DNA of 64,000 bases, from contig SYLG01000096.1 of assembly GCA_005808665.1 (NCBI GenBank), positions 19,158 through 83,157 on the forward strand, given 5' to 3'. Both the position numbers and the translations under genes were made by a program. Source of the stretch: Planctomycetia bacterium. GTDB lineage: Bacteria > Planctomycetota > Planctomycetia > Gemmatales > Gemmataceae. A model generated the notes under the pieces. The model had not been told where the DNA came from. It saw only the letters and a program-made list of their open reading frames with translations, and ran no database searches. Each line of letters opens with the position of its first letter. The first letter of the stretch is position 1. Shown here piece after piece: positions 8,918 through 17,884 of the stretch.

Positions 8918-9694
8918 TTAATCCAATGGGGTGAGAATGATTTTCCTGAAAAGCACTTCGGACCCTTCGGACTGGAATTGGAGTTTGCCTTTGGTAATGG
9001 TGAGGTCCGTGGCTTTGGTCATGGTGGTGCCGTTCAATTGGACAACCATGGTGTCACCTTTCATGGTAACGACAAGGGTGTTCCATTCTTTGACCCCTTT
9101 TTCGATGTCGTTTTTCCCCCGGAAACCGATGACATTTTCCCAACCGGGATCGCGACCAAACCAAAGTAACCGGGTTCCCGGAGGAAAGTCGCGGGCTGGT
9201 GCCCCCTCTTTCCAATAAGTACCCACCTTTTTTCCCCAAGGCCTATCCTCGGTTTGGGCTTTGAAGTTGTATTTTTTGTTGCCCCCGGTGATGGAAATGT
9301 CGGCGGTTCCCCCTTCGATCATGTTGCACTGGACCCCTTCCAGCCAACTTTTTCCTACCGCCCCCTCTTTGCCCGTGGCGTGCATGATGAGGCCGCAATC
9401 CCGGGCGTTTTTGTCCCGTCCTGGCCAAACCTTTCCTCCCCAGGTATATTCCACCTCCACTTTGTAGTTGGAAAATTCCGCCTTGGTGGAAAGCCCCCCC
9501 CAATCCTGGCCGGATATGCGAAGAAGCCCATCGGTTACGGTGAAGGTTCCATTCGGATCTTTATCCCCATGGTCCCTGAGGTAGGTATTCCATTGGGACA
9601 TATCCTTGCCGTCGAACAACGCAATCGGTTCCCCGGCAGACAAAAGCGGCACACTCAAGGCGCCAAATACCAACAAACAGGCAACACGATGCAT
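8918..9694 (-). CDS. Secreted DUF1080 (3-keto-disaccharide hydrolase-like) protein
   Basis: The 258-residue protein starts at the ATG at 9694 with a signal peptide (MHRVACLLVFGALSVPLLSAG). The mature part is a DUF1080 concanavalin-like beta-sandwich: IALFDGKDMSQWN opens the domain, VEYTWGGKVWPGRDKNARDCGLIMHATG lies in the middle in pieces typical of the family, and VLFRKIILTPLD closes it. DUF1080 proteins are greatly expanded in planctomycetes and some hydrolyse 3-keto-glycosides. It lies 57 bases upstream of the NagX-like gene on the same strand and is divergent from the second lyase gene. A role in extracellular glycan breakdown is inferred. Confidence 0.9.
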   Translation of the reverse strand: MHRVACLLVFGALSVPLLSAGEPIALFDGKDMSQWNTYLRDHGDKDPNGTFTVTDGLLRISGQDWGGLSTKAEFSNYKVEVEYTWGGKVWPGRDKNARDCGLIMHATGKEGAVGKSWLEGVQCNMIEGGTADISITGGNKKYNFKAQTEDRPWGKKVGTYWKEGAPARDFPPGTRLLWFGRDPGWENVIGFRGKNDIEKGVKEWNTLVVTMKGDTMVVQLNGTTMTKATDLTITKGKLQFQSEGSEVLFRKIILTPLD

Positions 9695-9892
9695 GGGAAA
9701 GGGCCCCTGGAGGAAAAGGTGGGTCTGGAGAAAGGATACCGTCAAATCGTGGCCCATCAAGGTAACCCGCAAAAGGCAAAGGCAAATCCAGCTGAAAAAG
9801 GAGGCTCAATACCTGGGCCTACACCGCCTCCATAGGATAGTCCGGGTCAGGTGGATAAAGGACCCGCTTCGCTTTTTCGAGGTTACCCATTC

Positions 9893-10846
9893 ATGCCCAA
9901 GCCCTTGTTTCGTGGTGTTTGCGCCTCGTCCATCACTCCCTTTCATGCGGATGGGACCCTCCACCTTGAGAGGCTCAAACCCCATCTGGATTGGTTGGTT
10001 GGGGAAGGGGTTGATGCCATTTCTCCGCTTGGGAGTTCCGGGGAATTTCCCGCCATGGAGTGCGAGGAACGAAAACGGGTCCTTGCGGCGGCGATCGATG
10101 CCATTGCCGGCCGGGTTCCGGTCCTTGCGGGAACCCATGACTATTCCACCAGGCGCACCATCGACCTTTCCCGTTTCGCCGAAGCGGCCGGGGCGGATGC
10201 CCTATTGATTGTTCCCCCCTATTACATGGCTCCCACCCCGGCTCAGGTCATGGACCATTACCGACGCATCGCCGAGGCGGTCCGCATTCCCATCCTTGTT
10301 TACCACAATATCCCGTTGACTTCGGTGGATCTGAAAACCGACCACCTCTTGAAGCTTTTTGAGGAAAAGGCCATAGCCGGGGTCAAAATGTCCAACGCGG
10401 AACCCGATCGGATTTGCGAACTGTTGCAGGCAACCGGGGGGAGGTTTTTTGTCTACGCGGGGATTGATACGGTGGTTTTCGAGGGGTTGTGTCACGGGGC
10501 CCACGGATGGATTTCCGGAATACCCAGTACCGTTCCCGCCGCGGCAAAACGGTTGTACGAGGCGGTCTCCGTTCGGGGCGATTTGGCCCGTGCCCGGGAA
10601 ATATGGTGCCAATTGGCCCCCCTGATGCGGCTGCAATTCCAGGCGTACCATTCCAAGGGAGAGGGTGCCCATTGGTTCAGCACCATGAAGGCGGCGCTCA
10701 ACATGATTGGCCCCCCGGTGGGAGATCCCGAACCCCCCGTCCTTCCCTTGCCCCTGGCCCATCGGAAAACCCTGGCCACCCTGCTGGAAAACCTGGGCTA
10801 CACCATTCACGAAAATCAGAAACCAGGAATCCCTAATACCCATTGA
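9893..10846 (+). CDS. DapA/NanA-family aldolase, second copy
   Basis: The 317-residue class I lyase has Schiff-base Lys165 in AGVKMSNAEPD and catalytic Tyr137 in LVYHNIP. The binding motif is GSSGE (residues 47-51), different from GTNSE of the copy at 4268-5149, so the two enzymes probably use different substrates. The ATG at 9893 aligns with the family start; an upstream in-frame ATG at 9851 adds 14 residues without family character. It is transcribed away from the DUF1080 gene, with about 200 bases between the two starts that should contain both promoters. Convergent with the M50-HlyD gene downstream. Confidence 0.88.
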   Translation: MPKPLFRGVCASSITPFHADGTLHLERLKPHLDWLVGEGVDAISPLGSSGEFPAMECEERKRVLAAAIDAIAGRVPVLAGTHDYSTRRTIDLSRFAEAAGADALLIVPPYYMAPTPAQVMDHYRRIAEAVRIPILVYHNIPLTSVDLKTDHLLKLFEEKAIAGVKMSNAEPDRICELLQATGGRFFVYAGIDTVVFEGLCHGAHGWISGIPSTVPAAAKRLYEAVSVRGDLARAREIWCQLAPLMRLQFQAYHSKGEGAHWFSTMKAALNMIGPPVGDPEPPVLPLPLAHRKTLATLLENLGYTIHENQKPGIPNTH

Positions 10847-10974
10847 GGTCAAAGCAGGATGGTAGCCTTCTTCTTTCAAAGGCGTAAAGGGAGGTATACA
10901 CTTGCCCTATCCCCACTTTTCGGCGTAGAGGAGGAATCCGCCCACTGAGATCCTTTTGGCTCTGGGAACTGACC

Positions 10975-13227
10975 CTAAAGGTAGAGCCCAAGTTCAAAGA
11001 CATCGTTGACTGTCCGCCACAGCCAGGTGGCGCAGGTTTCCGGCTTGAGGTAGATTTTGACTTGGGCCATGTTCCCCGGAACCAGGGACTTGTCTGCGTT
11101 TTCAATGTCCAGATAGACCAGAAAATGCTGGGTTTGGGGTACCAGTTGTTCGGGACGCCCGCCCGCTTTGATCGCTACCGGGCCGCCCCCACGGGTGGAA
11201 AGGGCCAAGGGGATTTCGCGCGCTTCCGCCGGGGGCAAACTGTGAATGTGGGCCCCCCATTCACGCATGCCCTGCCCATGGATCCGAAGGACCATTTCCG
11301 GGCTTTTTACCTGGGATGTTGTGCCCGTATAATCGAGCAACCGTTTGAACTCTTCCGTCGTCAGGGGCATACAGGCACTTAAGCTTCCCTCCTGATACAC
11401 CACAAAGAGGGGACTGCGGGGGTCTTCCTGGAAGAGTTTGCCCACATCGTCGATCTTGGGGGCATTGGAAATGATCCCGTCAATGGGCGACCGAAGGGTC
11501 AGTTTTTCGTTGGTGATCTTTTCCAGGGAGGCGATTTCCACCTTGCCCAGTTCGACCTGGCGGGTGGTTTTGGCGACGGTTTCGTCGAGTTTGTCCCGGT
11601 CATTGGGATCAACCGCCCGCCCCCTTTGCACCTGAAGGATGGCCAGATATTTTTCGCCCGCATCCAGTTCCGCCCGGGCCTGGGCCAGCTTGGCATCCAC
11701 TTCGCGGTTAATGAATTGAGCCAACTCCTCCCCAGCCAAAACCTTTTGGCCGGGCCGAACCTTGAGTTGGGTCATGATCCCGGGATGGGTCATGAATAAC
11801 CGCCTGGACGCCTCGGGCCTGGGCATGACAAGGGCCTGGCTCCTCAGGCGGCTGACCGGCATCGGAACGATGCAAAATATGGCAAGGGCAGTCATAACCA
11901 GGCAGGTCGTTATCATTACGCGATTGCTTTTCATGTCGGGTACCCTCCCTCGACGGTAGATATTGCGTCCAAGATTGAAAATGGGCCAGCCTACCATGGA
12001 CGCCATGGAAGCGATGGTAAGGGCCTGACTGATTACCTCAAGTTTGTAAGGTTTGAGGAAGTTGTACAAAAAGAAAAGGATGCTAAATGTGACCAACCAC
12101 CGGTAGATGTAACTCACTATGGCAAAGGTGACAAAGAGGATGCGCCTTCCCAATTCCATGTAGGGTTCGGGGGGAACCTCGATTCCAAGCCCCTTGGACA
12201 TAAACCAGTTGGTGATGAACTTGTTGGCCTTCTCCCGGAGGTTTGGGATCTCCATCCAGTCCGAAAGGACATAATAGCCATCGAAACGCATGAGCGGGTT
12301 GCCATTGAAAACCACGGTACTGACCGAGCAAACCACCATCAGCGACAGGGAAAGGTTGTGGATGAAGGGTTGACTGGGAGTATACCACCAGACAAAGGTG
12401 GCAATGGCGGCGATGACCAGCTCAACATAAATTCCGGCGGCGGAAATGATGATCCGCTGCCATTTGCTGGGCAGGGTCCAAGCATCGGTAACATTGCAAT
12501 AAAGGGCCGGGGAAAAGCAGAGCAACAAAAAGCCCATTTCATGGACTTCACCCCCATAAAACCGGCAACTGAGGCCGTGGCCAAACTCGTGAATGACTTT
12601 GACCACCCCCAGGGAAAGCCAAAGGTAAGCGGCCGTTTTAAAGCTGAAAAACTCATAATAGTTGGGCAGCTTCGACACAAAAAGGTCAAAGTTGGTGGCC
12701 ACCAAACCGGCGGCGGCACATACCAAAGCAACGCTGGCAAAAAGGAAGGCGCTGGTGAAAATCCACCAGGTGTACTGGATCATCCAGACCAGAATCTTGT
12801 CGGGATCGAGCACGGGGATTTTGATGTAAAGGATGTTGGTGAAAGTCTGGATCCATTCCTGGCGTTTGCGTTTTTGCCTCCGTTCGATGAGTTGTTTTCC
12901 TGCCCCGGGAGATTCATTCTGGGCCAAGCCCGCTTTCATGAGTTGTTGGGCAAATGCCTCCATGTCCTCAAGGCGCAAACGATCCGGTCGATAATGGGCT
13001 TCGTAGGCTTTTTGGGCATCGGCCAAGGTTCGCTTGCCGTCCATGAATTGAAGGAGGAAATGTTCGTTTTCCTTGAGCCGGTAGTAGCGGAGGCTAACCG
13101 GATCCTTGATGACAAAATACGACCGACCCTCATAGCGATGCCGATCGACAACAATGTCCGGGCGCAAGCGCACCCGAACCTGTTTTCTTCGTTCGACTTC
13201 CGAGGATAGTGGGGCGGTAGTGGCCAT
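10975..13227 (-). CDS. PqqD-like / M50 site-2-type metalloprotease / HlyD adaptor fusion
   Basis: The 750-residue protein has three parts. Residues 17-103 resemble a PqqD winged-helix domain (YFVIKDP near 37-43, then FMDGKRTLADAQKAYEAHY and a final helix ending MKAGL). Residues about 145-455 form a polytopic M50 domain: zinc motif HEFGH at 213-217 and the third-ligand motif NPLMRFDG at 310-317, with about eight hydrophobic segments. Residues about 470-750 form an HlyD-type adaptor with split lipoyl halves, a coiled coil at 510-575 and a beta-barrel. COG1994-type M50-HlyD proteins are known in peptide export and processing loci, but their function is mostly unproven. It ends a three-gene cluster, 27 bases after the upstream HlyD gene. 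All zinc ligands are present, so it should be active. Confidence 0.88.
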   Translation of the reverse strand: MATTAPLSSEVERRKQVRVRLRPDIVVDRHRYEGRSYFVIKDPVSLRYYRLKENEHFLLQFMDGKRTLADAQKAYEAHYRPDRLRLEDMEAFAQQLMKAGLAQNESPGAGKQLIERRQKRKRQEWIQTFTNILYIKIPVLDPDKILVWMIQYTWWIFTSAFLFASVALVCAAAGLVATNFDLFVSKLPNYYEFFSFKTAAYLWLSLGVVKVIHEFGHGLSCRFYGGEVHEMGFLLLCFSPALYCNVTDAWTLPSKWQRIIISAAGIYVELVIAAIATFVWWYTPSQPFIHNLSLSLMVVCSVSTVVFNGNPLMRFDGYYVLSDWMEIPNLREKANKFITNWFMSKGLGIEVPPEPYMELGRRILFVTFAIVSYIYRWLVTFSILFFLYNFLKPYKLEVISQALTIASMASMVGWPIFNLGRNIYRRGRVPDMKSNRVMITTCLVMTALAIFCIVPMPVSRLRSQALVMPRPEASRRLFMTHPGIMTQLKVRPGQKVLAGEELAQFINREVDAKLAQARAELDAGEKYLAILQVQRGRAVDPNDRDKLDETVAKTTRQVELGKVEIASLEKITNEKLTLRSPIDGIISNAPKIDDVGKLFQEDPRSPLFVVYQEGSLSACMPLTTEEFKRLLDYTGTTSQVKSPEMVLRIHGQGMREWGAHIHSLPPAEAREIPLALSTRGGGPVAIKAGGRPEQLVPQTQHFLVYLDIENADKSLVPGNMAQVKIYLKPETCATWLWRTVNDVFELGLYL

Positions 13228-13254
13228 GCTTTTTGGGTCCTGAGAAGGGGCTTA

Positions 13255-15498
13255 TCAGGGTTTTACGGTGCGAACCAGCACATTGTTCGGGGGAATGGAA
13301 CCGTTTGCTGGGGTTTTAAGGCTGAGAGATCCTGATTTGCCCGGTTCAATGACCAAAGTAGATGTTCCACCGGGCACCAGCCAACCCGGATTGGGGGTGT
13401 CAAGCTCGGCCCAGATCCGCACCTGGCGATTGGTCGAGTCGATGAAATTTTCGACCAATGAAATCGTGGCGGTAAGGTCTTTTTGATCGACCTCTTGTGT
13501 TTCCGGCATTTCCCAAAGAAGGACTTGGTGGTCGGTCGTACCTGTCACGACATACCTTGAATCGGGCATGAAGGCGGCACAAGTCGCCTGACCTGCGGTC
13601 CAAACCAACTGCCTCAACTCACTGGAACGACGGCCTCCCAAGGGGGCCCGCCACAACTCGACCCTGTTTTCGCCAGCGCAATTGGTAAGAACGGTTCGGC
13701 CATCCGGGGCAAAAAGGGCGGCACCTGTAAACGGAAGGGAACCGGTAATGTTAAGGATCGACCCGGCAAGGTGCCGATCTGCCAGGGACATGATTTTCAG
13801 TTCCTTGCCCTGATCGTAGATCAGGAATTTTCCATCCGGGCTCACGCCTGGTTGGCTTACATCGCCCGAGCGACCGCCAAATTCCTCCCCGGCAACAAGT
13901 GCGACCTTGCCGCCTGCCGTGTTCCAAACATGAATGGTCTTGTCGCGCCCGGCCGAGACCAGCCTCTCCTTCTCGGCATAGTGGAGGTAGGTAAGAGCGG
14001 ATTTGTGGGTCGATTTCTTCTTTTCCAGCAGGGTGAGTTTGCCATCGGCGCCCACTTTCCAAAGGCAGATAGCGAGATCTTCGCCGCCGGTGGCAAGGAT
14101 GTCTCCCTCCGGGGAAAACGCCACACAGGTAACCGAACGGGAATGACAGTCAGGAGCATCGGGAAGCTGGACAATTTGGAGTTGGCCATCTGCGGCTTTT
14201 TTCAGTTCTGCCAAATGGACGGATCCGTTTTCCAACCCGGCGGCAATCAGGGACCGTTTGGCGTTGGGTGGCGTGGTTGCCAAAGCGCGGGCGATTAACC
14301 CGGAAACCTGGAAAAGTTGTTTGCCTTCGGTGGGATCCCAAAAGCGGATGGTCCGATCCTCGCTTCCTGAAACCACAATCGAGGTGCCATTGGACCCGCC
14401 GACTTTGCCCACCGCCACACAGGTGATTTCCTGGAGGTGGCCGCGAAGTTGCAGAATGGGAGTCACCGGCCGGGTGGGTTCCACAATGACTTTCATACCT
14501 TCCCGAATGCCCCTCGAGTTCTGGATTTCAATCAATCCCTCTACCCGAAGTCGATCGGTGTCCTGGATTTGGAGGACCGGCTCGAGGTTTTTCACAGCCT
14601 CGCCGGTTTTCCGGTAGATTTCCTTGATTCGGCCGCCCACGGCGGGTCGGATTTCATGCATTCCAAGCACCGTTTGCGCTCCGGAAAGTTCCCGTTGGGC
14701 CTGGGTGATGGCAGCCTTCTTGGCCACCTCTTCCTGGCCGTAGCGGTCATAGGCCAACCGATTCATGCGAATGTCGTCCTGGGAAGCCCCACCCGCATTG
14801 CCCAACCGTTCGGATAATTTCCAACGGGTGAAGTATTCATTCTTGGTGGCTTCTGAGGATTTTCGTTCGGCTTCGTTAATGTCCAATTTTTGCTGCTTTA
14901 CGGCAAGTTCGTCGATGGCAAGCACCGGGTTGACCAAGGCTACAATTTGACCCGGTTTGACCAAATCACCCACCTGAAGTTCGCGAAAGGTTTTGAAATC
15001 GACAGCGATCTCCACCGCACCGGGGACAAGGTTGTCCGAATCCATTCCGGGCCGGAAACGACGATACTTTTTCCCGGGCCGTTTGCCCAGGGTGAGAACT
15101 TCCTCAGGTGCCAGTTTATCGTTGGGACCAACCTCTATTGCCAAAGTGGCCACGGGAATGTTTTTGATCAACCTTGATCCCGGGACTTTTGCTTCGTCCC
15201 CCGGGGCGATTTCAGTTCCCACAACCAGCAGTTTGCCGTCCCGTTCCGAAGGGATTTCGCGTTTGGTCGTACTGACAAAACGGGCATCGCGAACGATGAT
15301 CATCTGCTGGCCAAGGCTTTGGCGGGCTCCGGTGCTTGATGTGGTCGGTTGGACCACGCTTGGTACCGAACCATCCTCGGGAGCGGGACGCACGCCTGGA
15401 TCGGAAACCACCGGCGAGGTAAAGGTCTTGGTAAGGGCGAAAACGGATCCGAAAATGGCCACACCTGAAAGGACACAGAAACCAAGCCAGCGCATCAT
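13255..15498 (-). CDS. HlyD-type membrane fusion protein with inserted WD40 propeller
   Basis: The 747-residue protein starts at 15498 with GGAG 8 bases upstream; a longer frame to 15699 would overlap the preceding gene and lacks the anchor at its start. Residues 4-26 form a signal anchor. Residues about 175-340 are an HlyD adaptor: lipoyl half, helical hairpin (200-280), second lipoyl half (RPAVGGRIKEIYRKTGEAV) and the first strands of the beta-barrel (LRVEGLIEIQNSRGIREG). Residues about 349-668 then hold some six WD40 repeats (for example SGSEDRTIRFWD, TGGEDLAICLWK, SAGRDKTIHVWN, TGTTDHQVLLWE). Residues 675-747 return to adaptor barrel sequence (VRIWAELDTPNPGWLVPGGT). The propeller therefore looks inserted inside the adaptor barrel. 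Probably faces the periplasm. Confidence 0.88.
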   Translation of the reverse strand: MMRWLGFCVLSGVAIFGSVFALTKTFTSPVVSDPGVRPAPEDGSVPSVVQPTTSSTGARQSLGQQMIIVRDARFVSTTKREIPSERDGKLLVVGTEIAPGDEAKVPGSRLIKNIPVATLAIEVGPNDKLAPEEVLTLGKRPGKKYRRFRPGMDSDNLVPGAVEIAVDFKTFRELQVGDLVKPGQIVALVNPVLAIDELAVKQQKLDINEAERKSSEATKNEYFTRWKLSERLGNAGGASQDDIRMNRLAYDRYGQEEVAKKAAITQAQRELSGAQTVLGMHEIRPAVGGRIKEIYRKTGEAVKNLEPVLQIQDTDRLRVEGLIEIQNSRGIREGMKVIVEPTRPVTPILQLRGHLQEITCVAVGKVGGSNGTSIVVSGSEDRTIRFWDPTEGKQLFQVSGLIARALATTPPNAKRSLIAAGLENGSVHLAELKKAADGQLQIVQLPDAPDCHSRSVTCVAFSPEGDILATGGEDLAICLWKVGADGKLTLLEKKKSTHKSALTYLHYAEKERLVSAGRDKTIHVWNTAGGKVALVAGEEFGGRSGDVSQPGVSPDGKFLIYDQGKELKIMSLADRHLAGSILNITGSLPFTGAALFAPDGRTVLTNCAGENRVELWRAPLGGRRSSELRQLVWTAGQATCAAFMPDSRYVVTGTTDHQVLLWEMPETQEVDQKDLTATISLVENFIDSTNRQVRIWAELDTPNPGWLVPGGTSTLVIEPGKSGSLSLKTPANGSIPPNNVLVRTVKP

Positions 15499-15583
15499 GA
15501 TTGGAGACTCCTTGAACTGAATCTGAATTGAGGGGAGGATTTCCACGGGGGCCGGTTTCCCACCAAGCCTTGGGAATCGTTCC

Positions 15584-17737
15584 CTAGAAGAAGAAAACCA
15601 CCTTTTCGTAGAAGAATTCCCAAACGCCGTAGAAAAGGGCATAACCCATCGGTTTATTGCCACAGCGGATCTTGGCGCGGATTTCTGTTCCCGATACAAG
15701 GAGGTTGTCCACCCTAAGTTTGGCCAGTTCTTCCTTGGTAATGGTCACAAAGGCGGTCACCATGGGGTCCGGATTCTCCTGATCATTTCCCGCAGGCATG
15801 GCCTCGCCACCAATGCGGTCGCGCCGCAGTTTGCCGTGGAACTTGCGTGAACTATCTGCTCGCAAAATGAACTCCACATCGAGTACATCCGAGTTAAGAT
15901 CGTGATAGGCCATTAAAATGTGGCCGATATTCTGTTGGGGAATTTTGGTTTCGATCTCCCAAGGGCCGTCTTTTGCCCCCAAACGGAGCAATTCATCGGT
16001 CGGTTTGACCGCCCGTTCCGTCAGGTCTTCCTTGAAGTTGGTAGAAAGAATGGTCCATGACCTCTTTTCACCCAGTAGCGATGCCTCGGTGCTGGTAAAA
16101 AACGGCGCCCGAAGGTAGAAGAACCCCTCCCGCTGAGGAACCGGGTCGCCATTGGTTCGGGCGAGCAGGGCTTGCAATTCGCGTTCTTTGGCGTCGCGGA
16201 CGATCCGGGTTTTCTCCGCCTCAGTATGGCTTTGCAGTTTGTCGGATTCGCTTCCCTTGGTAGCTCGTTGTTCAAACATGAGCACATCCGCCGAAGCGAG
16301 TTGGATCTCTTTGCGGAAACCGCGAATTTCCCGCTCCAGTTGGCCATCGTGCATGATTCCCAGATTGGTGTTTTCGGGAATGATGGCTCCAGGGCTCACC
16401 CGAATCTCCCGGATGATTCCTTCTGTCGATGGGAAAATTTTGCGACGGACTTCGGGTTGAAGCTGCCCGGTCGCCTCCATCTTGAGGGGATAAGGGACCA
16501 GAATCAGGACGGAAACCAATAACACAACTGCCCCCGAAATGGCGGCAAAAATAGCCTTCTTCTGGCCACCCAACCCTTCCTGGAATTTCACAATCGGCAT
16601 CCAGACCCAGCGCATGGGAATCCGGCGATGTTCAATGGCGTTGTAAAGGGCACTGGTACAATGACGGCCCACCACTTCCAACCGGGCGATCAACTGCTGG
16701 GCGTCTGTGGGTGGATCAAAACATTCCATGATGATGGCAGATCGAATGGGCAGTTTGGACTTCTCCTCCCGTTCATCCTTGAGGGGCTGGATCACCAACA
16801 GTTTCGATCCACTTTCTGCCAGATAATTATCGAGGGCCGAAGAAACCTTGGGTGGCAAGGTATCATCCTGGATGCCGTTGAAAACCAGCTTTTCCCCCCA
16901 ATTCAAAACCTCCTTGGCCAATACCTTCATCAACTGGACAAGGTTGGACCGCTTTTCCACCACATCCGCACCGGAGATAGCCTCCACAGCAATGTCCCCA
17001 TGTTGGCGCAGAACCACGGAAACACGATCGCAGGCAACCAATCGTCTTCCTTCGTTTGCCACAACATAAGCAACATCAATGGGGGTGAGGGTTCCGTGGA
17101 TTTGACGCGAGAAAACCTCAAGCTGGCTCCAGAGCTGCTGCTGGCCCGCCATGGTGGCCATGTTTTGGTTGCGCTGAAATCGGGCCGCAAGGTCCGACAT
17201 GAGGGTGGCATATTGCAAGAAACCCGGAATGGCATTCGCCGCCCGGTTGGACCCCTGGCCTACCTCGATGATCCCTACCGTCATCCCGTTGACCACAATG
17301 GGTACCACGAGAAGGGTGAAGTCGGTGGGATTACCGGGTGCGGTTTTGCCAGGGTCCGTGGAACCAAGGCCCGTCTTTGGCATGAGGTGAAACGGTTTGG
17401 GTGGCGTCAGGGTGAGGGCATAACGGAGGAGTTCCTCGTGCATCGCCCTCGATTCATCGGTTTTGTCAAAACCGGCATCTTTGAGGTTGATCTGGAATTG
17501 CAGTTGCAGGTTGCCTTGGGCCGTTTTTAGCCACACCGCACCAAGGGGTGCCGCCAAGGATTCCAGCAGGCGCCTTAACAGCTCCCCATAGAAAACCGAT
17601 GGGGGCATTTCCGATTCACAGAGTCGCGAAACTTCCTCTAGCCTAAGGTTCAGCTTCCGCCGTTCCTGCTCCAGGGCATTGCGATCTAGGGCTTCTGGTC
17701 CGGCGCTCACGGCCACCTCACTTGACTTTGAAATCAT
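15584..17737 (-). CDS. Tandem-GAF / HlyD-type adaptor fusion membrane protein
   Basis: The 717-residue protein begins with a helical segment (residues 20-45), then two GAF-like domains (about 46-190 and 200-370; for example LVVPIVVNGMTVGIIEVGQ closing the first, and ACDRVSVVLRQHGDIAVEAISG within the second). A single transmembrane helix follows at about 395-415 and then an HlyD-type adaptor (420-717) with a lipoyl half (PSTEGIIREIRVSPGAIIPENT), a helical hairpin and a barrel. This topology puts ligand-sensing GAF domains in the cytosol and the adaptor in the periplasm. It is the first gene of the three-gene HlyD cluster and probably leads the operon. The protein ends in an unusual FFYEKVVFFF hydrophobic tail. 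Confidence 0.87.
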   Translation of the reverse strand: MISKSSEVAVSAGPEALDRNALEQERRKLNLRLEEVSRLCESEMPPSVFYGELLRRLLESLAAPLGAVWLKTAQGNLQLQFQINLKDAGFDKTDESRAMHEELLRYALTLTPPKPFHLMPKTGLGSTDPGKTAPGNPTDFTLLVVPIVVNGMTVGIIEVGQGSNRAANAIPGFLQYATLMSDLAARFQRNQNMATMAGQQQLWSQLEVFSRQIHGTLTPIDVAYVVANEGRRLVACDRVSVVLRQHGDIAVEAISGADVVEKRSNLVQLMKVLAKEVLNWGEKLVFNGIQDDTLPPKVSSALDNYLAESGSKLLVIQPLKDEREEKSKLPIRSAIIMECFDPPTDAQQLIARLEVVGRHCTSALYNAIEHRRIPMRWVWMPIVKFQEGLGGQKKAIFAAISGAVVLLVSVLILVPYPLKMEATGQLQPEVRRKIFPSTEGIIREIRVSPGAIIPENTNLGIMHDGQLEREIRGFRKEIQLASADVLMFEQRATKGSESDKLQSHTEAEKTRIVRDAKERELQALLARTNGDPVPQREGFFYLRAPFFTSTEASLLGEKRSWTILSTNFKEDLTERAVKPTDELLRLGAKDGPWEIETKIPQQNIGHILMAYHDLNSDVLDVEFILRADSSRKFHGKLRRDRIGGEAMPAGNDQENPDPMVTAFVTITKEELAKLRVDNLLVSGTEIRAKIRCGNKPMGYALFYGVWEFFYEKVVFFF

Positions 17738-17884
17738 GGGGATACTGTTTTAATGTACCGTTATAGGTGAGTACGGATCAAGCCTTCAGAGGGTTTAGAA
17801 AATAGGGAAAATTAAAAGTTTTGAGGTGGAATCGACCAAATTGGAAATATAGGGTACTTGGTGAAAATGTGCTGCTGCCAAGCC

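Noticed and set aside
12358..13209. 283-residue plus-strand frame opposite the M50-HlyD gene
   Set aside because: Shadow frame; the sense strand has zinc motifs and domain structure and the shadow has none.
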